Below the pieces are notes generated by a model that saw only the letters and a program-made list of their open reading frames with translations, was not told the origin of the DNA and did no database searches. A DNA stretch of 64,000 nucleotides from Caldilineales bacterium. Lineage in GTDB: Bacteria > Chloroflexota > Anaerolineae > J102. Of the stretch, positions 46,050 to 54,454 are shown piece by piece (the stretch's first letter is position 1; each line of letters starts with the position of its first letter). The translations under genes were made by a program, and so were the position numbers. The stretch lies in NCBI GenBank assembly GCA_019695115.1, contig JAIBAP010000001.1:124001-188000 (forward strand), read 5' to 3'.

Positions 46050-46967
46050 TCAGTCGGCGCGCATGGGGCGGCCGGTCAGGGCCAGGAAGACATCCTCCAG
46101 GCCGGGCTGCTCGCTACGCAGATTCTTGAAATTCAGGCCTTGTTGTTGCAGGGCGGCGATAACCCCCAGCACCAGGTCACCGTCAACGCCGCTGACGGTG
46201 ACCTGTCCGTTCTGGCGCTCGACTCGGTTGACGCCCGCCAGACCGCGCAGGGTCTCGACGGCGAGTGGATGGTCGCTTTCGAAGATGACGCGCTGCTCGG
46301 CCTGCACCTGTCGCACGAGATGGGAGGGAGAATCGAGGGCGATGACCCGGCCCTGGTCGATGATGGCCAGGCGGTCGCAGAGCGTTTCCGCCTCATCCAT
46401 GAAATGTGTGACCAGGATGATCGTCTTGCCCTGGTCACGGATGGCGCGCACCAGGTCCCAGGTCGAGCGCCGCGCCTGCGGATCGAGGCCGGTGGTCAGT
46501 TCGTCCAGGAACACGATCTCGGGGTCATTGAGCAGAGAAAGGGCGATGAAAAGCCGCTGTTTCTGCCCACCCGAGAGCTTTCCGAAGGGCGTGTTGCGTT
46601 TCTCGGCCAGGCCCCATTGCGCCAGCAGCGGTTCCCAGGGTTGGGCGCGGCGGTAGAAGGAGGCAAAAAGATCGAGCGCCTCCCACACTCGGAGCCGGTC
46701 AGCCAGGGCTGCTTGCTGAAGTTGGATGCCGATGCGCTCGATGAGCGCATAGTAGTGCGTTTGCGGGTCCAGACCGAGCACCCTGATTTCGCCGGCGTCG
46801 GGCCGGCGCAGCCCCACTACAGCTTCGACGGTGGTGGTCTTGCCGGCGCCGTTGGGGCCAAGAATGCCGAAGATCTCGCCCTGCTTGACGGCGAACGAGA
46901 CATCCTCGACGGCAACAGTGGCGCCATAACGTTTGTGTAGATGATTGACTTCGATGACGGCTGGCAT
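46050..46967 (-). CDS. ABC transporter ATP-binding protein (DrrA-like)
   Basis: The 305-residue ATPase has Walker A GPNGAGKTTT, Q-loop IQLQQAAL, signature LSGGQKQRL, Walker B IVFLDELTTGLD and the H-loop His in LVTHFMDEAE. The C-terminal extension of about 80 residues is typical of DrrA-like exporters. An AGGAG ribosome binding site lies before ATG 46967. It is the first gene of a four-gene unit: ATPase, permease, histidine kinase, response regulator. Confidence 0.95.
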   Translation of the reverse strand: MPAVIEVNHLHKRYGATVAVEDVSFAVKQGEIFGILGPNGAGKTTTVEAVVGLRRPDAGEIRVLGLDPQTHYYALIERIGIQLQQAALADRLRVWEALDLFASFYRRAQPWEPLLAQWGLAEKRNTPFGKLSGGQKQRLFIALSLLNDPEIVFLDELTTGLDPQARRSTWDLVRAIRDQGKTIILVTHFMDEAETLCDRLAIIDQGRVIALDSPSHLVRQVQAEQRVIFESDHPLAVETLRGLAGVNRVERQNGQVTVSGVDGDLVLGVIAALQQQGLNFKNLRSEQPGLEDVFLALTGRPMRAD

Positions 46968-47103
46968 GGAGTGCTCCTGACGATATGGGTTGGATTGAAA
47001 GCGGCAGAGTGGCCGCGAAAGCAACTTGATCGTAGCAGTCCCCGGTCAGGCCGTCATCGCCAGGCGGATTGATCGGGCGAGGACGAAGGATGGATCAACG
47101 CAT

Positions 47104-47117
47104 CCACCGATCGGTGG
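47104..47117. promoter_or_regulatory. Perfect 14-base palindrome in divergent promoter region
   Basis: CCACCGATCGGTGG is a perfect palindrome in the 312-base gap between the divergent ABC ATPase gene and the receiver-TrxR-like gene. It sits 33 bases upstream of the rightward -35 box and could be a regulator site for either gene. Confidence 0.4.
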
Positions 47118-47149
47118 GCCTGTCGATCCCACTGTCTTCCCCTATCGTT

Positions 47150-47177
47150 TTGCACCACTGGCGAAATGGGCTAAACT
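47150..47177 (+). promoter_or_regulatory. Candidate promoter of the receiver-TrxR-like gene
   Basis: TTGCAC (47150-47155), a 16-base spacer and TAAACT (47172-47177) lie about 100 bases upstream of ATG 47280, which has a GGAGAG ribosome binding site. The remainder of the gap 46968-47279 holds only the palindrome at 47104. Confidence 0.45.
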
Positions 47178-47279
47178 TGCGCCACACGGACTCGCACCCA
47201 AAGGTAAGCCGCCGATCCCCCCGGGCGCGGCATGATGCGAGATGGTGCAACTGCTGTACCACACTGTTGGAGAGTGAAC

Positions 47280-48941
47280 ATGGCCAAACCCATCATCCTG
47301 ACCGCCGATGACGAGCCGCAAGTGCTCAACGCCGTCGAACGCGACCTGCGCAACCACTACAAAGGCGATTACCGCCTGATCAAAGCCCGTTCTGGGGCCG
47401 AGGCGCTGGACGCGCTCAAGCGGTTGAAGCAGCGCAACGAGCCGGTGGCGCTCTTCCTCGTCGACCAGCGGATGCCGGAGATGACAGGCACCGAATTCCT
47501 GACGGAGGCCGTCAAACTCTACCCCGATGCTCGCAAAGTCCTGCTCACGGCCTACGCCGACACCCAGGCCGCCATCGAAAGCATCAACACCATCGGCCTC
47601 GACCACTACCTGATGAAGCCGTGGGACCCGCCGGAGCAGCACCTCTACCCGGTGTTGGACGATCTGCTGAGCACCTGGTGGCTGGAAGCGCCGCCGCCCT
47701 ACGATGGCATTCGCGTGGCCGGGGCGCTGTGGTCGCCTGCCAGCCACGATGTCAAGGACTTCCTCTCCCGCAATCGCATCCCCTACCTGTGGCTGGATGT
47801 GGAAAAAAGCAGCGAGGGCATGGTCTTGTTGGAGACGCTGCCGCCGGAGAACCGCAAGCTCCCGGTCGTCTTCCTGCCCGATGGCGGCGTCCTCATCCAG
47901 CCCGAGTTGCGCACCCTGGCCGAAAAGGTGGGCCTGCGCACCCAGGCGACGATGCCGTTCTACGACCTCATCATCATCGGCGGCGGCCCGGCCGGGCTGG
48001 GCGCAGCGGTCTACGGCGCCTCCGAGGGCTTGCGGACGCTGATGATCGACAAAGAGGCCACCGGCGGGCAGGCAGGCACCAGCTCGCGCATCGAGAACTA
48101 CCTGGGCTTCCCCAAGGGCCTGAGCGGGGCCGAGCTGGCCGAGCGAGCGACGACGCAGGCCATCCGCCTGGGGGCCGAGTTGCTGTTGGCGCAAGAGGTA
48201 GTGCAGGTGCGGGTCGAGGAGCCGAACAAGGTCGTGGTGCTGGGCGACGGCGTCGAGTTGGGCTGCAAGGCAATCGTCATCGCCAGCGGCGTCAGGGTCG
48301 TGCGCCTTCAAGTTCCCGGCATCCAGGGTCTGGAAGGCGCCGGAGTCTATTACGGGGCCGCCCTGACCGAGGCGGCCAACTATCGCGGCCAGCATGTCTT
48401 CACCGTCGGCGGGGCCAACTCGGCCGGCCAGGGGGCGATGTTCTTCTCACGTTATGCCGACAAGGTGACGATGTTGGTGCGTTCCGAGTCGCTTGAAGCC
48501 GGGATGTCGCAATATCTGGTCGACCAGATCCGGGGCACGCCGAATATCGAGGTGCTGACCGGCAAGGACATCGTCGCCCTGCACGGTCAGACCGTGCTCG
48601 AGGCCATCGATATCCGCGACCGGGCGACCGGCGCCGTAATCACCTGCCCGGCGGCGGCGCTGTTCGTGTTCATCGGCGCCAAACCGCACACCGACATGGT
48701 GGCCGGCGTGGTCGAGCGCAACGCCGCCGGCTTTATTCTCACCGGCCAGGATTTGATCCGCGACGGCAAGAAGCCCCTGGGCTGGAAGCTCCAGCGCGAC
48801 CCCTTCCTGCTGGAAACCAGCGCCCCCGGCATCTTTGCCGCTGGCGATGTGCGCCAGGGTGCGGTGCGCCGCGTGGCTTCGGCCGTGGGCGAGGGCGCCA
48901 TCGCCGTCAGTTTGGTGCACCAGTATTTAAGGACGGTATAG
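47280..48941 (+). CDS. Fused response-regulator receiver and thioredoxin-reductase-like flavoprotein
   Basis: The 553-residue protein begins with a receiver domain (ILTADDEPQVLNAVERDL, LFLVDQRMPEMTG with phosphoacceptor Asp, LLTAYADTQ, YLMKPWDPP). A thioredoxin/glutaredoxin-like segment follows (about 140-220), then a TrxR-like module with FAD motif IIGGGPAGLGAAVYGAS, NADPH-site GGANSAGQGAMF and the C-terminal FAD motif GIFAAGDVR. The usual redox CxxC of thioredoxin reductases is absent: the aligned stretch reads GVYYGAALTEA. It may transfer electrons elsewhere, or sense flavin or NADPH state (inference). Its likely partner kinase gene is at 50499. Confidence 0.9.
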   Translation: MAKPIILTADDEPQVLNAVERDLRNHYKGDYRLIKARSGAEALDALKRLKQRNEPVALFLVDQRMPEMTGTEFLTEAVKLYPDARKVLLTAYADTQAAIESINTIGLDHYLMKPWDPPEQHLYPVLDDLLSTWWLEAPPPYDGIRVAGALWSPASHDVKDFLSRNRIPYLWLDVEKSSEGMVLLETLPPENRKLPVVFLPDGGVLIQPELRTLAEKVGLRTQATMPFYDLIIIGGGPAGLGAAVYGASEGLRTLMIDKEATGGQAGTSSRIENYLGFPKGLSGAELAERATTQAIRLGAELLLAQEVVQVRVEEPNKVVVLGDGVELGCKAIVIASGVRVVRLQVPGIQGLEGAGVYYGAALTEAANYRGQHVFTVGGANSAGQGAMFFSRYADKVTMLVRSESLEAGMSQYLVDQIRGTPNIEVLTGKDIVALHGQTVLEAIDIRDRATGAVITCPAAALFVFIGAKPHTDMVAGVVERNAAGFILTGQDLIRDGKKPLGWKLQRDPFLLETSAPGIFAAGDVRQGAVRRVASAVGEGAIAVSLVHQYLRTV

Positions 48942-48946
48942 CAGAT

Positions 48947-49363
48947 TCAACTGCGCCAGTCTTCGATCACGACGCCCTGAAAAGCCGCATAGTCAGCCAG
49001 ATTGAATGTCACCAGGATGAGATCGTGGACTTTTGCCACTGCGATGATCTGGCCATCGGCAAAGGGCGGCGTCTTGCCGATGACGCTTAGCCGTGCTCGT
49101 TCCTGGGCGTGCCAAACCGCCGCCGCCTGGTCATAAGAAAGAATCGGCATCGACGGCGCGACCACGGTATCGAGATATTCCTCGATTGCTCTACGCCTGG
49201 CCGAAGGCGGCAAACGCAAACAGCCGAACCACAATTCATGCCAGACGACCGCCGAAATCGCAATCTCTGAGCGATGCTGGCGAAAACGTTCCATCACCTG
49301 CGGATGGGGCATCGGTCGCAACGGCTCGGAAATAACATTAGTGTCCAGCAAATAGCTGATCAC
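48947..49363 (-). CDS. VapC-like PIN-domain toxin
   Basis: The 138-residue PIN protein has the acidic ribonuclease residues in the usual order: Asp7 (YLLDTNVISE), Glu in WHELWFG, Asp in PFADGQIIAVA and the late Asp in TFNLADY. Its ATG overlaps the stop of the upstream antitoxin gene by 4 bases. VapC toxins cleave tRNA or rRNA and are silenced by their partner. The gene is on the minus strand between two plus-strand signalling genes. Confidence 0.93.
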   Translation of the reverse strand: MISYLLDTNVISEPLRPMPHPQVMERFRQHRSEIAISAVVWHELWFGCLRLPPSARRRAIEEYLDTVVAPSMPILSYDQAAAVWHAQERARLSVIGKTPPFADGQIIAVAKVHDLILVTFNLADYAAFQGVVIEDWRS

Positions 49364-49638
49364 AGTGTTACCTCACGGCCGGGCGAACTGTCCCGAACAC
49401 CTGCGAAAACCTCCGGCTCGATGCCCATCTGCGCTAAATCGATCCGCCGACGATACGAAGAGTAGGCTTCCCAAAAGTCCGTGCGCGCGGTCACCAGACG
49501 ACGATAGGTCTGCATGGAAAGCACCACGGCAACCGACTGGCCGCGGCGCGTCACTTCGACCGGCGCGTCTTCCTCAGCTTCGTGCACAATGCTGGCAAAG
49601 TGGTTGCGAGCCTGGGCAATGGTATAGCTTCGAGACAT
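49360..49638 (-). CDS. Phd/YefM-family antitoxin
   Basis: The 92-residue protein has the Phd/YefM pattern SYTIAQARNHFASIVHEAEE then PVEVTRRGQSVAVVLSMQTY. An AGGAGGT ribosome binding site precedes tandem ATGs at 49641 and 49638. The N-terminal domain binds DNA to autoregulate the operon, and the C-terminal tail would neutralise the PIN toxin encoded next, which overlaps by 4 bases. Confidence 0.92.
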   Translation of the reverse strand: MSRSYTIAQARNHFASIVHEAEEDAPVEVTRRGQSVAVVLSMQTYRRLVTARTDFWEAYSSYRRRIDLAQMGIEPEVFAGVRDSSPGREVTL

Positions 49639-49767
49639 CATCCACCTCCTGATGGCTATGTTGATGGCCATTTTAGTCTCTCCACCAAGATCTGTCAACC
49701 CCAAAACGCAACTTGTAGTACAAGCACAGCCACAACTCGTAGTAACGACTTCAGTCGTTTCAGACGG

Positions 49768-50115
49768 TCACTTGCGAATTCGCACCGCGCCAGGCGAAAT
49801 CACGCTGAACGCTCCCACCAACTCATCTGTTCGCTCCCTCAGAGTCATCGATACGAGTACAGCCTTCCTTTCTGACGACAAACCGGCCAATCGCAGCAAT
49901 ATGACGCCAGAATGAAGGAGTCGCTGACGAAAGACCAATTCGCCAAAATCCTTGTCAGCGGTTAGCAGCAACGAGTTGCTTGCCCTGGCCTGCTGGAGCA
50001 CAACATCATCGCCAACGCTGGGTGACAACTCAGCAACGTAGAGCACTGCATGTCCGTCCTGGCGCAGTCGAGCGACGATTTGCTGGTCGACGCTTTCATC
50101 CGCCAGCAAGTTCAT
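49768..50115 (-). CDS. DUF5615 PIN-like toxin candidate
   Basis: The 115-residue protein matches the DUF5615 pattern: MNLLADESVDQQIVARLRQDG at the N terminus (acidic residues of a Mut7-C/PIN-like fold) and LLLTADKDFGELVF. Its start overlaps the stop of the DUF433 gene by 4 bases, the usual DUF433-DUF5615 arrangement, a predicted toxin-antitoxin pair. Activity here is not shown. Confidence 0.88.
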   Translation of the reverse strand: MNLLADESVDQQIVARLRQDGHAVLYVAELSPSVGDDVVLQQARASNSLLLTADKDFGELVFRQRLLHSGVILLRLAGLSSERKAVLVSMTLRERTDELVGAFSVISPGAVRIRK

Positions 50116-50351
50116 GCTGCTACCCTCTCTGAGATGGGATAGATCACATCTGACTTGAGGGTCCGAGCCGCATAGTCGAGCGCGGCCAGCACGCCTTGCC
50201 GTGTCAAGCGCGGATGGGCGGCCAGAAGTTGTTCGATAGTCTCACCGGCCGCCAGTTTCTCCAGAACAAGCTCTACCGTGATGCGCGTGCCGGCAATCAC
50301 CGGCTTACCCATCATGATCTGTGGATTGGATTCGATGAAGTCGTAAAACAT
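50112..50351 (-). CDS. DUF433 antitoxin-like DNA-binding protein
   Basis: The 79-residue protein has the DUF433 signature NPQIMMGKPVIAGTRITVEL and a helix-turn-helix (TIEQLLAAHPRLTRQGVLAA). A GGAGGTG ribosome binding site precedes ATG 50351. The frame continues far upstream, antisense to the histidine kinase gene, but that part is a shadow. It is coupled to the DUF5615 gene and is divergent from the kinase gene. Confidence 0.9.
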   Translation of the reverse strand: MFYDFIESNPQIMMGKPVIAGTRITVELVLEKLAAGETIEQLLAAHPRLTRQGVLAALDYAARTLKSDVIYPISERVAA

Positions 50352-50498
50352 CTTTGCACCTCCGATCTCAGAGTATACATCATCCAGCACTAGAACCCCC
50401 ACCGGCCAGGTCTCGCAGGACGATTTGGCGGCCTTCGAATTCCTTGTCTTACTTTGTTCCTCTTCTGTGGCTTCTGAGCCTTTATCTTGTCGCTGCCC

Positions 50499-52331
50499 AT
50501 GTACGATTTCCTCAAGAAAGTCCCTCTCTTTGCCAATCTGTCCGATGACGACCTCGCAAGACTGTGCGAAATGGTGGAGGAAGTGGCCATCAAAGCCGGG
50601 GAGGAATTGTTTGCCGAGGGCGCGCGCGGGGATCGGGCCTATGTCATCCAGGATGGCCAGCTCGAGATCCTGAAAAGCTCCAGCGGCCGGCAGGTGCTGA
50701 TCTCGGTGCGCGGGTCGGGCGATGTCATCGGCGAGATGGCGCTGCTGGAAGATTCGCCGCGCAGCGCCAGCGTGCGCGCCCGCACCGACGCCACCCTCCT
50801 GGCCATCCACCAGGAACAACTCGACCATCTGCTCGATAGCAGCGGCTCGGCGGCCAAGGCCATGCTGCACACGGTGCTCAATCGCTTCCGGGCCACCTCC
50901 TCGGCCCTGCGCCAGAGCGAGAAGATGGCGCAGTTGGGCACCTTCACGGCCGGCATTGCCCACGAACTGAACAATCCGGCGGCGGCGGTGAAGCGCGGGG
51001 CCGGGCAACTGAAGGAAATCATCGAGCAGTATGGCCGGGCCGAGGCCAACATGGGCCGCTGGTCGCTCAACCCGGAACAAAAAGGGGCGCTGGCCGAGCA
51101 CGAACGCCACGCCCAAGACATGGCGGCGCGACCGCCGGACATCGACCCGCTGGAACGCAGCGACAAGGAATACGAGATCGAAGCCTGGCTGGATGACCGC
51201 GGGGTGGAGAACGCCTGGGAACTGGCCCCGCTCATGGTCAACATCGGCTATGACCCCGACCAGCTCGCCCGCCTGAGCGAAGGACTGACCGGCGAGCAGA
51301 TCCACGACATCCTGCGTTGGCTGGGCATGACCTTCAGCATCTACAACCTGCTGGCCGAGATCAGCTCCGGCGCCGCCCGCATCTCCGACATCGTCACCGC
51401 CCTCAAATCCTATTCCTATCTCGACCAGGCCCCGGTGCAACAGGTTGACATCGCCGCCGGCCTGGATAACACCCTCCTCATCCTGCGTCACAAACTCAAG
51501 AGCATCACCGTGCGCAAGGACTACGCCGCCGACCTGCCGCGCATCAACGGCTATGGCAGCGAACTAAACCAGGTGTGGACGAACCTGATCGACAACGCCG
51601 CCGACGCTCTGGCCGAGACGCTCAACCCCACCATCGTCCTCGGCGCCACCCGCCAGGGCGACTGGGTCACAGTGACGGTGGAGGACAACGGCCCCGGCAT
51701 CCCAGCCGACATCCAACCGCGCATCTTCGACGCCTTCTTCACCACCAAGCCGCCCGGCAAAGGCACCGGCCTGGGCCTGGACATCAGCTACAACATCGTC
51801 GTCAACAAACACCGCGGGGACATCAAGGTGTTCTCACGGCCCGGCCGCACCTGTTTCCAGGTCAGCCTACCTATGGATTTCGAGACCATGAACGCCACCC
51901 CGGCCCCCGCCGCCCTCGACCAGACCAACGATTCCCAGCTCCGCCGCATCCTGGAGACGACCAGAACCATCGCCGTCGTCGGCGCTTCGTCGCGGCCCGA
52001 CCGCCCCGGCTACACCGTCCCGGCCTACCTGCAGAAGGCCGGCTATCGCATCATCCCCGTCAACCCCAACCTGACCGAAATGTTGGGCGAGAAAGCCTAT
52101 CCCGACCTCCAGGCCATCCCCGAAGCGGTGGACGTGGTCGAGATCTTCCGGCCGGGCGACGAGGTCCTGCCCGTCGTCCAGGAGGCCATCCAGATCGGCG
52201 CCAAAGTGGTGTGGATGCAGGAGACGGTCGTCAACGAACAGGCGGCCGACCTGGCCAAGAATGCCGGGCTGGAGGTGGTGATGGACTTGTGTATGCGGGC
52301 CACCCACCGCCGTTTGTTCGGCAAAATCTGA
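50499..52331 (+). CDS. cNMP-binding histidine kinase fused to a CoA-binding domain
   Basis: The 610-residue protein has an N-terminal cyclic-nucleotide-binding domain (about 10-120, with [20 protein letters not shown] as the phosphate-binding cassette), a histidine kinase core with H-box [17 protein letters not shown] and HATPase motifs [19 protein letters not shown] and GTGLGLDIS. It then runs without a stop into a CoA_binding_2 domain (about 485-610: [34 protein letters not shown]). ATG 50499 is preferred to TTG 50487. The domain set links cNMP, phosphorelay and CoA or acyl-CoA sensing. Partner: the receiver-TrxR-like protein upstream. Confidence 0.9.
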   Translation: MYDFLKKVPLFANLSDDDLARLCEMVEEVAIKAGEELFAEGARGDRAYVIQDGQLEILKSSSGRQVLISVRGSGDVIGEMALLEDSPRSASVRARTDATLLAIHQEQLDHLLDSSGSAAKAMLHTVLNRFRATSSALRQSEKMAQLGTFTAGIAHELNNPAAAVKRGAGQLKEIIEQYGRAEANMGRWSLNPEQKGALAEHERHAQDMAARPPDIDPLERSDKEYEIEAWLDDRGVENAWELAPLMVNIGYDPDQLARLSEGLTGEQIHDILRWLGMTFSIYNLLAEISSGAARISDIVTALKSYSYLDQAPVQQVDIAAGLDNTLLILRHKLKSITVRKDYAADLPRINGYGSELNQVWTNLIDNAADALAETLNPTIVLGATRQGDWVTVTVEDNGPGIPADIQPRIFDAFFTTKPPGKGTGLGLDISYNIVVNKHRGDIKVFSRPGRTCFQVSLPMDFETMNATPAPAALDQTNDSQLRRILETTRTIAVVGASSRPDRPGYTVPAYLQKAGYRIIPVNPNLTEMLGEKAYPDLQAIPEAVDVVEIFRPGDEVLPVVQEAIQIGAKVVWMQETVVNEQAADLAKNAGLEVVMDLCMRATHRRLFGKI

Positions 52332-52345
52332 ACTGAGGCAGGGCG

Positions 52346-53023
52346 ATGCCCGATACCTTCTGGGCGCTGCTGTTGGCCCATCTGCTCGGCGACTATCCCT
52401 TCCAGCCCAACTGGATGGTGGGGATCAAGCGCAGTTGGGCGGGGCTGGCGCTCCACGTCCTCACCCACCTGGCGGCGCTGCTGGTGCTGGCCCGGCCCAG
52501 CCTGATGACCGTTTGGCCGTATCTCCTGGCCCTCAGCCTCGTCCATTTCGGCATCGACGTGCTCAAGAATCAGGTCTGGCGGCGGTGGCCGCAGTGGATC
52601 ATCGGCCCCTATCTGCTCGACCAGGCGCTGCATGTCATCTCGCTCGTGGCTGTTGGCGCTTTGATCGCACAGGCGGCGCCGAATGCCAGCTACATCCTCC
52701 CTCGCCCCTGGCTGATCTTGGGGTGCGGCCTTGTCTTCGTCACCTTCGCCTGGTTCATCACCGAGCGCGTCGTCTACTACCGCCGGCCCGACTACACAGC
52801 CGAGGTCGTCGGCCAGAAATGGCCGCGGATGGCGGTCAGGACGGCCTTGCTGCTGGCGGTGGTCTGGATCGGCCGGCCGGCTGTTTTCGCGCCGGCGCTG
52901 GCGGCGGTCGTCGCCTCGCCTCTGCCCTACCTGTCAGGGCGGCACCGCCTCCGGGCCTTGCTGACCGACCTGATCGTGTCCGGGGCGGCGGCGGCGATCG
53001 TCCTGCTGGCAACGGCGTTTTGA
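52346..53023 (+). CDS. DUF3307 membrane protein
   Basis: The 225-residue protein has about six membrane segments and the DUF3307 signatures LLAHLLGDYPFQPNWM and SLVHFGIDVLKN, with a His/Asp pattern that could bind metal in the membrane. It starts 14 bases after the histidine kinase stop and is probably cotranscribed. The function of the family is not known to me. Confidence 0.85.
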   Translation: MPDTFWALLLAHLLGDYPFQPNWMVGIKRSWAGLALHVLTHLAALLVLARPSLMTVWPYLLALSLVHFGIDVLKNQVWRRWPQWIIGPYLLDQALHVISLVAVGALIAQAAPNASYILPRPWLILGCGLVFVTFAWFITERVVYYRRPDYTAEVVGQKWPRMAVRTALLLAVVWIGRPAVFAPALAAVVASPLPYLSGRHRLRALLTDLIVSGAAAAIVLLATAF

Positions 53024-53120
53024 GCAACGACTGAGCACCTTTTGGGCTGGACACCTGCCCCTGGTGGATCGACAATCGCATTAGCACCCAACCATCCCAG
53101 GCAAGGGCGGCCCTGTCATC

Positions 53121-54401
53121 ATGCACACCATCCCTGACCGCTTTCGCCGGCGAATCGAAACGATCGGCATCGCGCCCGGCGACGGCGACGATCTACGGCT
53201 GCAGAAAACCAGTTTGGTGGCGAGCAGCCTGATGTTCAGCGCCGCTGGAGCAGCATGGGGACTGACCTATTTCGCCCTCGGCAACCCTCTGGCCGGCGCC
53301 ATCCCCTTTTCCTATGCCGTGGTCTCGATGCTGAGCCTTGCCGTCTTCGCCTACTCGAAACGCTACGACTTTTTTCGTTCCAGCCAGCTTCTGCTTGTCC
53401 TGGTCTTGCCCTTTTTGCTGATGCTGGTGTTGGGCGGCTTCGTCAACTCCAGCGCCGTCATCCTGTGGTCGATCCTTTGCCCACTGGGGGCCTTGGTCTT
53501 CGCCGGTCGTCTATCGGCCCCTGTTTGGCTGGTGGGCTATCTGGCTCTGCTCGTCCTCAGCGGCGTGTTGCAGGGCCGCCCCGGCGCCTACAGCCCCCTG
53601 CCCGGCACGGTGATCACGGCCTTCTTCGTGCTCAACCTCGGCGCCGTCTCGACCATCGTCTTCGTCCTGCTGGGCTATTTCATCGGCCAACAGACCGGTC
53701 TGCTCAGGCAGCTGCGCCGGGAACAGGACAAGACCCGGCGGCTGCTGCTCAATGTCCTGCCCCAGGAGATCGCCGACAAGCTGAAGGAGGAGGAAGGCAG
53801 GGTGCAGACGACGCACGCTCAGAGCTTCGCGGCCATCAGCGTCCTCTTCGCCGATGTCGTCGGCTTCACCTCGCTTTCGGTCCGGCTTTCGCCCGCAGCG
53901 ATGGTCGATCTGCTCAACGACATCTACTCCTATTTCGATACGCTGGTGGTCGAGTATGGCGTGGAGAAGATCCGCACCATCGGCGACAACTACATGGTCG
54001 TGGCTGGTGCGCCGCAGACGCGACCCGACCACGCCGCCGCCATCGCCGACCTGGCCCTGGCCATGCGGGGCTTCATCGACCACACTCCCGCCTATCGCGA
54101 GCTTGGGCTGAGCTTCCGCATCGGCGTCAACTCAGGCCCGGCCATCGGCGCCGTCATCGGCAAGACCAAGTTCCACTACGATGTCTGGGGCGACGCCGTC
54201 AACATCGCCAGCCGCATGGAATCACACGGCGTCCCCGGCAAGATCCAGATCGCCGGCCCCACCTATGATCTGCTGGAACGCGACTTCATCTGCACCCCGC
54301 GCGGCCCCATCGAGGTCAAGGGCAAGGGCGTGATGGAGACGTGGTTTTTGGAAGGGCGAAAGGGAACAATCAACAATCAACAGTCAACAATCAACGGTTA
54401 A
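53121..54401 (+). CDS. Membrane class III adenylate/guanylate cyclase
   Basis: The 426-residue protein has about six membrane helices (35-200), a short coiled linker (LRREQDKTRRLLLNVLPQEI) and a class III cyclase domain. Metal Asp lies in LFADVVGFTSL and IRTIGDNYMVV, a lysine in VEKIRTIGD favours ATP, and transition-state Asn/Arg lie in WGDAVNIASRME. It should make cAMP, a possible ligand of the nearby cNMP-binding kinase. The last 12 residues (GTINNQQSTING) and the stop come from a heptad repeat tract. Confidence 0.93.
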   Translation: MHTIPDRFRRRIETIGIAPGDGDDLRLQKTSLVASSLMFSAAGAAWGLTYFALGNPLAGAIPFSYAVVSMLSLAVFAYSKRYDFFRSSQLLLVLVLPFLLMLVLGGFVNSSAVILWSILCPLGALVFAGRLSAPVWLVGYLALLVLSGVLQGRPGAYSPLPGTVITAFFVLNLGAVSTIVFVLLGYFIGQQTGLLRQLRREQDKTRRLLLNVLPQEIADKLKEEEGRVQTTHAQSFAAISVLFADVVGFTSLSVRLSPAAMVDLLNDIYSYFDTLVVEYGVEKIRTIGDNYMVVAGAPQTRPDHAAAIADLALAMRGFIDHTPAYRELGLSFRIGVNSGPAIGAVIGKTKFHYDVWGDAVNIASRMESHGVPGKIQIAGPTYDLLERDFICTPRGPIEVKGKGVMETWFLEGRKGTINNQQSTING

Positions 54402-54453
54402 CGATAGGCGTCGGTAGGCAGTAACCAATTACCAATTACCAATAACAAATTAC
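54360..54453. repeat. CAATCAA/CAGTCAA and ACCAATT heptad tract before the first zinc-ribbon cyclase
   Basis: CAACAAT/CAACAGT heptads run from the 3' end of the membrane cyclase gene (encoding its last residues) and are followed by ACCAATT/ACCAATA heptads that touch the next ATG at 54455. No ribosome binding site is visible. The same composite lies before the paralog at 58240. Confidence 0.9.
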
Positions 54454-54454
54454 C

